DNA from: Oscillospiraceae bacterium
GTDB lineage: Bacteria; Bacillota; Clostridia; Oscillospirales; QAMX01
NCBI GenBank assembly: GCA_015067675.1
Contig: SVMB01000021.1
Span: forward strand, 1 to 44,367
DNA length: 44,367 nucleotides
Reading direction: 5' to 3'
The notes under the pieces are model-generated. The model saw only the letters and a list, made by a program, of their open reading frames with translations. It was not told where the DNA came from and ran no database searches. The translations under genes and the position numbers were made by a program. Below are positions 15,677 through 23,803 of the stretch, in pieces (position 1 is the stretch's first letter; each line of letters opens with the position of its first letter).

Positions 15677-17887
15677 CTACTCCAGCTTCATCTGCCCCAT
15701 ATCCTCTTCCTTCACAATCGCACCGGCGGCGGGGATGGACTTCATCCGGTACCGCTTGGGGTTTGCGATGTGGGCGTCGGAAAGCGCCACGGCACGGTCG
15801 ACCTTGTGCTTGCCCGAGAGGGTCATGCAGTTGACACCCTGCGTGTCGCGGGTGGCCTTGGGGGCGACCATGGCGGTGGAGAGGAGCAGTAAACGGTTGG
15901 AGGTGGAGTAGATGGCGATTTCGATGTCCTCGGTGAAGTGGAACGCCGCAACGAGAGGCGACTTGTCGCAGTAGGCCGCCAGCAAACGCCGACGGTTGGT
16001 CTTGGTCTCGAAGGATTTCACCGGTACACGGGCGCATTTGCCGTTTTCAAAGACAAAGAACAAGGAACCAGCGTAATCTCCCGGCTGGAATATAAATACC
16101 GGCAGCTCGCCTTCCTCCATGCCCAGCTTCTGGGGCAGATAATCGCCCAGGACACTGGCCTTGGTGTCCTCAAGCTCGGAGGCCTTGGCCTTGTAGGCCT
16201 GTGCCTTGTTCGTGAGAACGATGAACTCGGCATTGTTCATGGTTTCGGCCGAGAAGATGATCTCGTCGCCTTCTTTGAGCTTCTGCTCCGAGGCCATGCG
16301 CAGCGACTGGGGCGTGATCTTCTTGGCGTAACCTTCCTTTGTGATAAAGAGATTGACCGCGTAGTCGCGGACTTCCTCTTCCTCGTCGAAGGATTCAAGC
16401 TCGCCGGATTCGATGATCTCGGTGCGGCGGGGCTGCGCGTACTTTTTGGCGATGGTGTTCAGCTCCGAGACGATGACGTTGCGTAACTTTGCTTTACTGC
16501 CGATGATGTCCTCGAGCCGCTTGATCTCGGCTTCCAGATCCTTGGTCTCGTCGAGCCGGTTGAGGATGTAGGCGCGGTTGATGTTGCGCAGCTTGATCTC
16601 GGCGACAAATTCGGCCTGGATCTCGTCGATGCCGAAGCCGATCATCAGGTTGGGCACAACCTCGGCCTCGCTCTCGGTCTCCCGGATGATGGCGATGGCC
16701 CGGTCGATGTCCAGCAGGATCTTGCCCAGACCCTGCAGAAGATGCAGCCGCTCCTTCTTCTTCGTCAGATCAAAGAAGAGACGTCTGCGCACACAGTCGG
16801 TACGCCACGCGGTCCACTCCTCAAGGATCTCGCCGATGCCCATGACACGGGGATAGCCGCCGATGAGGACGTTGAAGTTGCAGCCGAAGCTGTCCTCCAG
16901 CGTGGTCATCTTGTAGAGCTTCTGCATGAGCCGGTCGCCGTCCACACCGCGCTTGAGGTCGAAGGTGAGCTTGAGGCCGTTTAGGTCCGTCTCGTCGCGG
17001 ATGTCGGAGACTTCGCGGAGCTTGCCCAGCTTGATGAGCTCCGAGCACTTGTCCATCACCGCCTCGACGGTGGTGGTGTAGGGAAGCTCCGTCACCTCGA
17101 TGCGGCCGTCCACGACCTTGTAGCGGGCACGGACCTTGAAGGTGCCGCGGCCGGTGTTGTAGATGCGCTCCATCTCGTCACGGTCGTAGAGCAGCAGACC
17201 GCCGGTGGGGAAGTCGGGGGCGATGAGGGTGGAGAGAATATCGTGCTCGGGGTTCTTGATGAGCGCCGCGGTGGTGGCGCAGACCTCTGCCAGATTGAAG
17301 CTGCAGATGAGACTGGTCATGCCGACGGCGATGCCCTGATTGGGATTGACAAGAATGTGGGGGAATGCGGTGGGAAGGAGGTTGGGCTCCTTCATGGTGT
17401 TGTCGTAGTTGGGGGAGAAGTCCACGGCGTCCTGGTCGATGTCGCGGAAGAACTCCTGCATGATGCCCTCGAGCTTGACCTCGGTGTAACGGGCGGCGGC
17501 ATAGGCCATGTCGCGGGAGTAGACCTTGCCGAAGTTGCCCTTGGAGTCCACCAGAGGATGCAGCAGCGCACCGTTGCCCCGGGCCAGACGTACCATCGTC
17601 TCATAGATCGCCGCGTCGCCGTGGGGATTGAGACGCATGGTCTGACCGACCACGTTTGCAGACTTCGTGCGGGCGCCGGTCAAAAGCCCCATCTTGTACA
17701 TGGTGTACAGGAGCTTTCGATGGGCGGGCTTGAGGCCGTCGATCTCCGGAATGGCGCGGGAGACGATGACGCTCATGGCGTAAGGCATGAAGTTGGTGGT
17801 CAGGGTTTCGGTAATGGGCTGCTCATCGATGATGATGGGCGCGTTGACATCATAGTTGCGCGCGGTCTGTTTTGGCTTTTTGGCCAT
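15677..17887 (-). CDS. Type IIA topoisomerase subunit A (ParC-like topoisomerase IV / gyrase A)
   Basis: A 736-aa DNA-cleaving subunit of an ATP-dependent type II topoisomerase, which together with a B subunit (not in the window) relaxes or decatenates DNA. The 5Y-CAP core starts MPYAMSVIVSRAIPEIDGLK and contains LYTMYKMGL, NPHGDAAIYETMVRLA and the active-site Tyr134 in AAARYTEV. A coiled-coil tower (DLEAEIKRLEDIIGSKAKLR) follows. The C-terminal beta-pinwheel is short and lacks an evident GyrA box (QRRGGKG), favouring topoisomerase IV over gyrase. RBS GAGG lies 8-9 nt before the ATG. It lies downstream of metG and tatD, beyond an array of four hairpins. The extreme 3' part has a reversed strand bias next to repeat D. 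Confidence 0.9.
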   Translation of the reverse strand: MAKKPKQTARNYDVNAPIIIDEQPITETLTTNFMPYAMSVIVSRAIPEIDGLKPAHRKLLYTMYKMGLLTGARTKSANVVGQTMRLNPHGDAAIYETMVRLARGNGALLHPLVDSKGNFGKVYSRDMAYAAARYTEVKLEGIMQEFFRDIDQDAVDFSPNYDNTMKEPNLLPTAFPHILVNPNQGIAVGMTSLICSFNLAEVCATTAALIKNPEHDILSTLIAPDFPTGGLLLYDRDEMERIYNTGRGTFKVRARYKVVDGRIEVTELPYTTTVEAVMDKCSELIKLGKLREVSDIRDETDLNGLKLTFDLKRGVDGDRLMQKLYKMTTLEDSFGCNFNVLIGGYPRVMGIGEILEEWTAWRTDCVRRRLFFDLTKKKERLHLLQGLGKILLDIDRAIAIIRETESEAEVVPNLMIGFGIDEIQAEFVAEIKLRNINRAYILNRLDETKDLEAEIKRLEDIIGSKAKLRNVIVSELNTIAKKYAQPRRTEIIESGELESFDEEEEVRDYAVNLFITKEGYAKKITPQSLRMASEQKLKEGDEIIFSAETMNNAEFIVLTNKAQAYKAKASELEDTKASVLGDYLPQKLGMEEGELPVFIFQPGDYAGSLFFVFENGKCARVPVKSFETKTNRRRLLAAYCDKSPLVAAFHFTEDIEIAIYSTSNRLLLLSTAMVAPKATRDTQGVNCMTLSGKHKVDRAVALSDAHIANPKRYRMKSIPAAGAIVKEEDMGQMKLE

Positions 17888-17912
17888 TGGAATACCTCAT
17901 GGGAAGTGAAAT

Positions 17913-18047
17913 ATTTATGCAGACACCGTCTGCATAAATGTGAAATATCAATTCCGCTGCGGAATTGATGTGAAAGTGAAATAGTTCCCCCCGCAGGCGG
18001 GGTGAACTGTTGTGGATGCGAATTTGAACACGCTGCGTTCAAATTCG
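17913..18047. repeat. Array of four consecutive perfect or near-perfect hairpins
   Basis: Four stem-loops in 135 nt: ATTTATGCAGAC / GTCTGCATAAAT (17913-17939, 12 bp, ACC loop); ATCAATTCCGC / GCGGAATTGAT (17947-17969); GTTCcCCCCGC / GCGGGGtGAAC (17984-18007); CGAATTTGAAC / GTTCAAATTCG (18019-18047, then TTTTTTT on the + strand). The first three are separated by similar linkers of the type GTGAAATAT, GTGAAAGTGAAATA. It fills the gap between tatD and the topoisomerase gene. It differs in sequence from the A-G repeats. It might attenuate or process the tatD-topoisomerase transcript; its role is unknown. Confidence 0.85.
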
Positions 18048-18073
18048 TTTTTTTACCGCGCACGGCGCGGGAT

Positions 18074-18844
18074 TTAGTCCCCGATCCCGTAGAAACGCTT
18101 GGCGTTGGCGGTGGTGATGGCCGCGGCCTCTTCCACGTCGATGAAACGGATCTCGGCCAGCTTTTCACAGGTGTGCAGCACAAGAGAAGAGTCGTTTCGG
18201 TGCCCTCTGTGGGGCTCGGGGGCAAGATAGGGACAGTCGGTCTCGATCATGATGACGTCCGAGGGGATGTTTGCCAGAATCGGCTCAAACTTCTTGGCGT
18301 TTTTGAAGGTAATCACACCGGTAAAGCTGAGCATCCAGCCCAGATCGATGAGCTCACGGGCCATTTCAAGGGAGCCTGAGTAGCTGTGAAACACGCCGCG
18401 TACGTCGCGGTACTCCCGCACGATCTCCATGCAGTCGCCGTGGGCTTCGCGGTCGTGGATGCATACCGGAACCTTGTACCGGCGTGCCAGATCCATCTGA
18501 CGGCGGAATACCGCCTGCTGCACTTCCTTGGGCGCGTTGTCGTCGTAGTGATAGTCCAGACCGATCTCGCCCAGAGCGCGCACCTTTTCGTGGGAGAGAA
18601 GCTTCTCCACCAGCGCGAAATCCTCGTCGCCCACACGGTGCGCGGCACCCGGATGGATGCCCACCGCAGCGTAGATAAAGGGATACTTCTCGGCGATTTC
18701 GATCGTCTGGAGATTGGTCATCGTATCGCAGCCCACGTTGACCACGTAGCCGATGTTTTTGGACGGAAGGGAGGAGAGTAACTCCTCCCGATCCTCATCA
18801 AACCGACCGTCGTCGTAGTGGGCGTGGGAATCAAAGAGTACCAT
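18074..18844 (-). CDS. tatD: TatD-family metal-dependent deoxyribonuclease
   Basis: A 256-aa TatD/YcfH-type hydrolase. The metal ligands are visible: FDSHAHYDD (His-x-His), ALGEIGLDYHYD (Glu), VCIHDREAH (His), VFHSYSGS (His) and IETDCPYLAPEPHRGHRN (Asp). Members are magnesium-dependent 3'-5' exonucleases acting on DNA. Its start lies only 6 nt after the metG stop, and a metG-tatD pair is a common arrangement in Bacillota, so co-transcription is likely. The protein is the usual length and begins MVLFDSHAH. Confidence 0.93.
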   Translation of the reverse strand: MVLFDSHAHYDDGRFDEDREELLSSLPSKNIGYVVNVGCDTMTNLQTIEIAEKYPFIYAAVGIHPGAAHRVGDEDFALVEKLLSHEKVRALGEIGLDYHYDDNAPKEVQQAVFRRQMDLARRYKVPVCIHDREAHGDCMEIVREYRDVRGVFHSYSGSLEMARELIDLGWMLSFTGVITFKNAKKFEPILANIPSDVIMIETDCPYLAPEPHRGHRNDSSLVLHTCEKLAEIRFIDVEEAAAITTANAKRFYGIGD

Positions 18845-18850
18845 CGGCTC

Positions 18851-20788
18851 TTAGTGGATGGAGGAGCCGGAGGGGATGCCGTCGGCAAAGATCACACGCA
18901 CGTCGTCCTCGGCGGCATCGGCAGCCAGAATCATGCCGCAGCTCTCGACGCCGCGCAGGGTCACGGGCTGCAGGTTTGCAACGATCACGACGCTGTGACC
19001 GACCAGATCCTCGGGCTTGTACCACTTGGCGATGCCGGAAACGACCGTGCGCTCCTTACCTGCCAGCTCAACGGTGAGCTTTAAGAGCTTCTTGGCCTTG
19101 GGCACGGGCTCGCAGGCCACGACCTTGGCAACTTTGAGCTGTACCTTCTCAAAGTCCTCGATGCCGATGAGGGCCACATTCTCGGGCTCTTCTTCGACAG
19201 CGGGCTTTTCCTCAGCGGGAGGCGCCATGACGGCGGCGATTTCCTCTGCCTTGGCCTTCTCGTCGATGCGGGCAAACAGCGTCTCGGCCTCGCCCAGCGC
19301 AGTGCCGGCAGCGGTGCCGCCCCAGGTCAGGCCATCAATGGCCTCTTCGGGGAGATTGAGCTGAGAACGGATGCGGGCGCCGGTCTCGGGCAGGAAGGGA
19401 GTCAGCAGAGCCGCCGCGATGCGGATGGACTCCAGAAGATTGTAGAGAACCGTGCCCAGACGTTCCTTCGTCTCTTCGGACTTCGCCAGAACCCAGGGAG
19501 TGGTCTCGTCGATATACTTGTTGGAACGGCGCAGCAGGGCCCAGATCTCGTCCAGAGCATCGGCCACGTGCAGATCGGTCATGCAGGCAACGGCCTTCTC
19601 GATGGCGGCGGCGGCGGTGGCCTTCAGGTCGTCGTCGATGGCGTCGGGACAGGTGGGAGCGGGCACCACGCCGCCGAAGTACTTCTTGGTCATGGCGTGG
19701 GTGCGGCTGACGAGGTTGCCGAGGATGTTGGCCAGGTCAGCGTTGTAGCGGCTGATGAGCAGCTCGTAGGTGAAGCTGCCGTCGGCGGCGAAGGGCATCT
19801 CGTGGAGCATGTAGTAACGGGTGGCGTCCACGCCGAAGAGCTTGACGAGCTGCTCGGCATAGACCACGTTGCCCTTGGACTTGCTCATCTTGTCCTCGCC
19901 GAACAGGAGCCACGGATGACCGAAAACCTGCTTGGGCAGGGGCTCGCCCAGAGCCATGAGCATGATGGGCCAGTAGATGGTATGGAAGCGCAGGATGTCC
20001 TTGCCGATGAGGTGGACGTCGGCAGGCCAGTACTTCTTGTAGAGCTCGCCGTGGTTGCCGTCGGGATCAAAGCCCAGAGCGGTGACGTAGTTGGACAGCG
20101 CGTCGATCCAGACGTAGACCACGTGACCGGGGTCGAAGTCCACCGGCACGCCCCAGCTGAAGGACGTACGGGAGACGCACAGATCCTGCAGACCCGCACG
20201 GATGAAGTTGTTGAGCATCTCGTTCTTGCGGCTCTCGGGCTGAATGAACTCGGGGTTATCCAGAATATACTGTTCCAGACGGGCAGCGTACTTGCTCATA
20301 CGGAAGAAGTAGGCTTCCTCGCGGGCCTTTTCGACAGGAGCGCCGCAGTCGGGGCACTTGCCGTCCTTGACCTGGGTTTCGGTGAAGAAGCTTTCGCAGG
20401 GCTTGCAGTAGTAGCCCTCGTAGTAACCCTTGTAGATATCGCCCTGCTCGTAGAGCTTCTTGAAGATCTTCTGGACGATTTCCATGTGCTTGGGGTCGGT
20501 GGTACGGATGAACTGATCGTAGGACACGTTCATGAAGTCCCAGATGCGGCGGATCTCGCCGGCGATGTTGTCAACATGAGCCTGGGGCTCGATGCCCTCG
20601 GCGCGGGCCTGATCCTGGATCTTCTGGCCGTGCTCGTCGGTACCGGTGAGGAAGTAGACGTCGTAGCCTTCGCTGCGGCGGAAGCGCGCGATGGCGTCGG
20701 CGAGTACGGCCTCGTAGGTATTGCCGATATGGGGAACGCGGGAGGTGTATGCGATGGCGGTAGTAATATAATACTTGCCCTTATCCAT
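18851..20788 (-). CDS. metG: Methionyl-tRNA synthetase
   Basis: A 645-aa class I synthetase charging tRNA-Met. The Rossmann fold holds the HIGH-type motif in RVPHIGNTYEA (about residue 17) and the KMSKS loop in GEDKMSKSKGN. A zinc knuckle (YCKPCESFF ... KCPDCGAPV) is present. The anticodon-binding helical domain follows, and the last about 110 residues are an appended Trbp111-type tRNA-binding OB fold (FEKVQLKVAKVVACEPVPKA ... VTLRGVESCGMILAA). ATG 20788 is chosen because AAAGGAG lies 10 nt upstream and the promoter is at 20823-20851; the frame stays open further upstream without coding character. It is first in an operon with tatD. Confidence 0.97.
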   Translation of the reverse strand: MDKGKYYITTAIAYTSRVPHIGNTYEAVLADAIARFRRSEGYDVYFLTGTDEHGQKIQDQARAEGIEPQAHVDNIAGEIRRIWDFMNVSYDQFIRTTDPKHMEIVQKIFKKLYEQGDIYKGYYEGYYCKPCESFFTETQVKDGKCPDCGAPVEKAREEAYFFRMSKYAARLEQYILDNPEFIQPESRKNEMLNNFIRAGLQDLCVSRTSFSWGVPVDFDPGHVVYVWIDALSNYVTALGFDPDGNHGELYKKYWPADVHLIGKDILRFHTIYWPIMLMALGEPLPKQVFGHPWLLFGEDKMSKSKGNVVYAEQLVKLFGVDATRYYMLHEMPFAADGSFTYELLISRYNADLANILGNLVSRTHAMTKKYFGGVVPAPTCPDAIDDDLKATAAAAIEKAVACMTDLHVADALDEIWALLRRSNKYIDETTPWVLAKSEETKERLGTVLYNLLESIRIAAALLTPFLPETGARIRSQLNLPEEAIDGLTWGGTAAGTALGEAETLFARIDEKAKAEEIAAVMAPPAEEKPAVEEEPENVALIGIEDFEKVQLKVAKVVACEPVPKAKKLLKLTVELAGKERTVVSGIAKWYKPEDLVGHSVVIVANLQPVTLRGVESCGMILAADAAEDDVRVIFADGIPSGSSIH

Positions 20789-20822
20789 GTTTGATTTCTC
20801 CTTTTGGCATAGTTCACCCTTT

Positions 20823-20851
20823 ATTATACCCAATTGCGGGGCGTATTGCAA
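20823..20851 (-). promoter_or_regulatory. Sigma-A promoter of metG
   Basis: Minus strand: TTGCAA (20851-20846), 17-nt spacer, perfect TATAAT (20828-20823), 34 nt before the ATG. No T-box leader could be recognised in this short leader. Confidence 0.82.
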
Positions 20852-20916
20852 GGGGAAATTCCGCGGTGATGGGGCCGATTTCGACAAATTGCGCTTTGTG
20901 GGGAGGTTTTTTCGGG

Positions 20917-21600
20917 ATGGAATGGTCAAATACAGCTCCGGCGTTTGCTGTGGGGCTTGCGGGAGCGCTGGGCGGATGGATTTGCGCAGCGGGGATGAGA
21001 GCGCGGGGCGTGCGCACGGCGCAGGGATTTGCGGCGGGGGTGATGCTGGCGCTTTCCTGCATGAGTCTGCTGCCGGAGAGCTTTGACAGGCTGCCTGCGG
21101 GGTGGGTGATGGTCTGTACGGCGCTGGGGATGGGGGTACTGGCGGTGGTACAGGGGGGACTCGGGCGGATGACGGGGGATGCGCAGGCGTGGACGGTGAT
21201 ACTGGGGATTGCGGCGCATAATATTCCGGAGGGGATGGTAATTGGAGCGGGGATGGCGGCGGAGCCGACGCTGGGGTGGAGTCTGGCGGGGGCGATACTG
21301 CTGCATGATATACCGGAGGGAGCGGCGGTAGCGCTGCCGATGAAAGCGAGGGGAAGGGGGCGGTGGAAGACGCTGGGGATGACGCTGTTGGCGGGACTGC
21401 CGACGGGGGTAGGTGCGATGATAGGGGCGGGAGTGGGGAGCGTATCGGAGGGAGCGATGGGGGCAAGCCTTGCATTTGCGGCAGGCGCGATGCTGTGGGT
21501 AAGCCTGGGTGCGCTGCTGCCGGAGAGCAGCACAGAGAAATGGAGCGGAATGGCGGCGTGTATGGGGACACTTGCAGGAACGTGGGCAGCAAGAATGTAG
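20917..21600 (+). CDS. ZIP-family divalent metal transporter
   Basis: A 227-aa membrane protein of the ZIP family, moving zinc or related divalent cations into the cytoplasm. About seven or eight hydrophobic segments are present, and the two metal-channel signatures are intact: GIAAHNIPEGMVIGAG and LLHDIPEGAAVALPM. ATG 20917 is chosen by GGGAGG 10 nt upstream; a longer frame from 20791 overlaps the metG promoter. Codon use is very different from the housekeeping neighbours: GGG, GCG and ATA are frequent, and the coding strand is strongly G-rich (21181-21240: 26 G to 10 C). The stop codon TAG is directly joined to the outer arm of repeat E. The strand bias goes with the repeat-side skew described in the findings. 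Confidence 0.87.
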   Translation: MEWSNTAPAFAVGLAGALGGWICAAGMRARGVRTAQGFAAGVMLALSCMSLLPESFDRLPAGWVMVCTALGMGVLAVVQGGLGRMTGDAQAWTVILGIAAHNIPEGMVIGAGMAAEPTLGWSLAGAILLHDIPEGAAVALPMKARGRGRWKTLGMTLLAGLPTGVGAMIGAGVGSVSEGAMGASLAFAAGAMLWVSLGALLPESSTEKWSGMAACMGTLAGTWAARM

Positions 21601-22352
21601 GGATGATGCCTGTAATGGATACAGCGGCGCAGCCGAGTGAGGAACGCTTTGCGTTCCTCGGGGTGCAGGGGCGTTCCGCCCCTGCCGAGGGTTGAAGGGG
21701 CGAGTAGCCCCTGGACGTTCCCGTAAGGCGAACTGACAGAATGACAGATAAAGCGGATAGAGGACGGCAAAAAAATGAAAAATGAAAAATGAAAAATGAA
21801 AAATGAAAAAACGGGTGCTTCCCTCATTTAAAAGGTGATCTGCTGTACCGACGTCGAGTCACAAGTGTAACGAGTGACGAGCCACGTTTAATACCGTCTC
21901 CGGTGATACCAAGGTAAAAGACAGAACCCGTATTCTGTGATATTCAAGCCTGTCAGAGGTCAAATCACAGAATACGGGTTCTTATTGATCTTATTAGGGC
22001 GTTTTTACGCCGGAGACGGGTTCTATCTGTTGAGTATGGTTGAAGAAGGCGGGTTCTATCGTGGCTCGTCACTCGTTATGGGAACTCGCAGAGTTCCCAT
22101 ACTTGTGACTCGTAGTAAGACAACAGATAAAGCGATCAGGCGGCAGGGTTTCGATTCGATTTTTTAATTTCATTGCCGTCCTCTGTCACGCTTCATCTGT
22201 CATTCTGACAGTTCGCCGAGGTGGGATGGACGGGGGCTGACGCCGCCCCCTTTGACCCCTGCGCCAGGGTCCAACGGACCCTGCACCCCGAGGAACGCAA
22301 AGCGTTCCTCATCCGCCTGCGGCGCTTAACTTCTACTGCATTTCACAATTCG
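21598..22352. repeat. Structured repeat E (complete element)
   Basis: A full element: left half 21598-21910, central hairpin 21923-21982, right half about 22010-22352 in reverse. Left stems: GAGGAACGC (21639-21647) / GCGTTCCTC (21651-21659); GCAGGGGCG (21665-21673) / CGCCCCTGC (21677-21685), TTC loop; AGGGGC / GCCCCT. Right half, minus strand: the same first stem, then CAGGGTCC / GGACCCTG and GGGGGC / GCCCCC, so paired positions differ together. An ATGAAAA microsatellite lies at 21769-21811. The right half also has the nested hairpin TGGGAACTC (22079-22087) / GAGTTCCCA (22091-22099). It joins the 3' ends of the ZIP and AraC genes. Confidence 0.9.
21923..21982. terminator. Central hairpin of repeat E
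   Basis: Arms AGAACCCGTATTCTGTGAT (21923-21941) and its exact complement (21964-21982), a 19-bp perfect stem with a 22-nt loop. It sits at the symmetry centre between two convergent genes and may terminate both. Confidence 0.65.
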
Positions 22353-22365
22353 GTACTGCATTTCA

Positions 22366-23250
22366 TCAGTTCTCTTTCATTTCCTCTCTATATGCGCCGG
22401 GAGTCTGGCCGAAGGCCTTGCGGAAGGTCTTGATGAAGTAATCCCCACTGCCAAAGCCTACCCGCTCCCCTATCTGACTGATCGTCATGTCCGTCGTGCT
22501 TAACAGCCTCTGCGCTTCTATCAGCCTGCGCGAACGCAGATACTCCACTACACTTAACCCTACAAACCGCCGGAATAACTGACATAAGTACGTCGGCGAT
22601 ACATATAACGCCCCCGCCAGCACGTCCAGCGTTAACGGCTCGTGATAATGCGCGTTGATGTACGCTACCGCATCGGAGACGTGCCGCTCACGCGGAGATA
22701 ACCGCTCCTTCAGCGGCGTCGCGGCAACCTCCCGCCCTGCCATCTCCGATAAGTCGATCAGCAGCCGCGCAGTCCCCAGCTCCGCCCGTAACTGCGCATT
22801 CTCGTCGCCTTCTCCCCCACGCTCAAAGTCCGGTATGATCTCTTCCATGATGCTGCGCCGGATCCTCTCCGCGGCCCCGGCATCCGGCGACAGATGCTGC
22901 GTGTCCCGCAGAAATGCCTGTACCCGTCGGCGTACCGACGCCGAACGGTATATCCCCAGAAATTCCTCGCCTAAATATAACACCAGACGCTGCGCACGGG
23001 TGTCCGGCGTGTAACTCGTGCGATGGAATACGTAGGGGCGTATGATCAGAATGTCCCCGCCGCGCAGCCGGCAAAGCCGGTCCTGCAGTACGTAGGTCAT
23101 CTCGTCGCCCATCCAGAAATATAACTCGTAAAAACCGTGGTAGTGGTTGGCGGTCATGCTGCTTTTGTTGAAGGCATCGGAATAATTGGCGCGAATGCCG
23201 CAATCCTGCAGATTGACGTCGCCAAGCAGCAGGGTACGCTCGTTTTCCAT
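22366..23250 (-). CDS. AraC-family transcriptional regulator
   Basis: A 294-aa regulator with the same architecture as the one at 1464-2354: cupin-type sensor (ANHYHGFYELYFWMGDEMTYVL, GGDILIIRPYVFHRTSY broken here as two motifs), a linker, and two helix-turn-helix motifs (TLDVLAGALYVSPTYLCQLF; ISQIGERVGFGSGDYFIKTF) ending QTPGAYREE. The two are clear paralogues. RBS AAGGAGGA lies 8 nt before the ATG; promoter at 23283-23312. It ends 14 nt from repeat E, and its 3' half has a G-rich coding strand, the reverse of its 5' half. No neighbouring operon obviously belongs to it, so its targets are unknown. Confidence 0.9.
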   Translation of the reverse strand: MENERTLLLGDVNLQDCGIRANYSDAFNKSSMTANHYHGFYELYFWMGDEMTYVLQDRLCRLRGGDILIIRPYVFHRTSYTPDTRAQRLVLYLGEEFLGIYRSASVRRRVQAFLRDTQHLSPDAGAAERIRRSIMEEIIPDFERGGEGDENAQLRAELGTARLLIDLSEMAGREVAATPLKERLSPRERHVSDAVAYINAHYHEPLTLDVLAGALYVSPTYLCQLFRRFVGLSVVEYLRSRRLIEAQRLLSTTDMTISQIGERVGFGSGDYFIKTFRKAFGQTPGAYREEMKEN

Positions 23251-23282
23251 CGCTTGTTCCTCCTTGTGGATGCTGCTGTATC

Positions 23283-23312
23283 AGTATAACGCAGAATGGG
23301 GCTCCCCGGCAA
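23283..23312 (-). promoter_or_regulatory. Promoter of the AraC gene at 22366-23250
   Basis: Minus strand: TTGCCG (23312-23307), 18-nt spacer, TATACT (23288-23283). Confidence 0.65.
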
Positions 23313-23349
23313 GCCCCTGACGGCGTGCTGCAGACGCCGGGATAAGAAA

Positions 23350-23385
23350 AAAACGCTTTCTCCCCCGTCGGGGCGAAAGCGTTTT
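23350..23385 (-). terminator. Rho-independent terminator of rpsT
   Basis: Arms AAAACGCTTTC and GAAAGCGTTTT with an inner CCCCG / CGGGG pairing; on the minus strand it is followed by TTTTTTTC. It begins about 16 nt after the rpsT stop. Confidence 0.88.
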
Positions 23386-23400
23386 CCTTATACTCGTGAC

Positions 23401-23652
23401 TTACTGAGCAGCAGCGCGGGCAATGGCGCTCTTCTTGCGGGCAGCGTTATTCTTGTGCAGCAGACCATTGGCGCAAGCCTGATCCACGGCCTTGTAAGCA
23501 GCGTTGACAACGGCCTGCTTGTCATCGGCAGCGGCGATGTCGGCGGCGAACTTCTTCATCTCGGTCTTGAAAGCGGTCTTGGTCATCTTGTTCTGGGCGC
23601 TCTTGGTAGCGGTAACGATAACGCGCTTCTTGGCAGACTTGATATTGGGCAT
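23401..23652 (-). CDS. rpsT: 30S ribosomal protein S20
   Basis: An 83-aa, Lys/Ala-rich helical protein: MPNIKSAKKRVIVTATKSAQ at the start and LHKNNAARKKSAIARAA at the end are diagnostic of bS20, which binds 16S rRNA early in small-subunit assembly. Length is typical. AGGAGG lies 11 nt before the ATG. It has its own consensus promoter and a strong terminator, so it is monocistronic. Confidence 0.97.
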   Translation of the reverse strand: MPNIKSAKKRVIVTATKSAQNKMTKTAFKTEMKKFAADIAAADDKQAVVNAAYKAVDQACANGLLHKNNAARKKSAIARAAAQ

Positions 23653-23697
23653 TTGGGTGCAACCTCCTAATGTGATACGTTTCCAGTCATACCTGCG

Positions 23698-23726
23698 ATT
23701 ATACCACAGCGGTTCCTGAAAATCAA
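23698..23726 (-). promoter_or_regulatory. Sigma-A promoter of rpsT
   Basis: Minus strand: TTGATT (23726-23721), 17-nt spacer, perfect TATAAT (23703-23698), 45 nt before the ATG. Confidence 0.82.
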
Positions 23727-23803
23727 GTACCAATTTCCGTATATTTGCGGAATTTGCGGGGCATTTTTCGTGAAAGTGACGGAAATGCAGAGTACGCCGC
23801 ACT

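Noticed and set aside
20789-20916. A T-box or riboswitch upstream of metG
   Set aside because: The predicted leader is only about 28 nt, too short for a T-box.
21937-22167. Small open frames inside the structured repeats (for example 76 codons in repeat E)
   Set aside because: They are not conserved between copies, lack RBSs and cross the hairpin stems.
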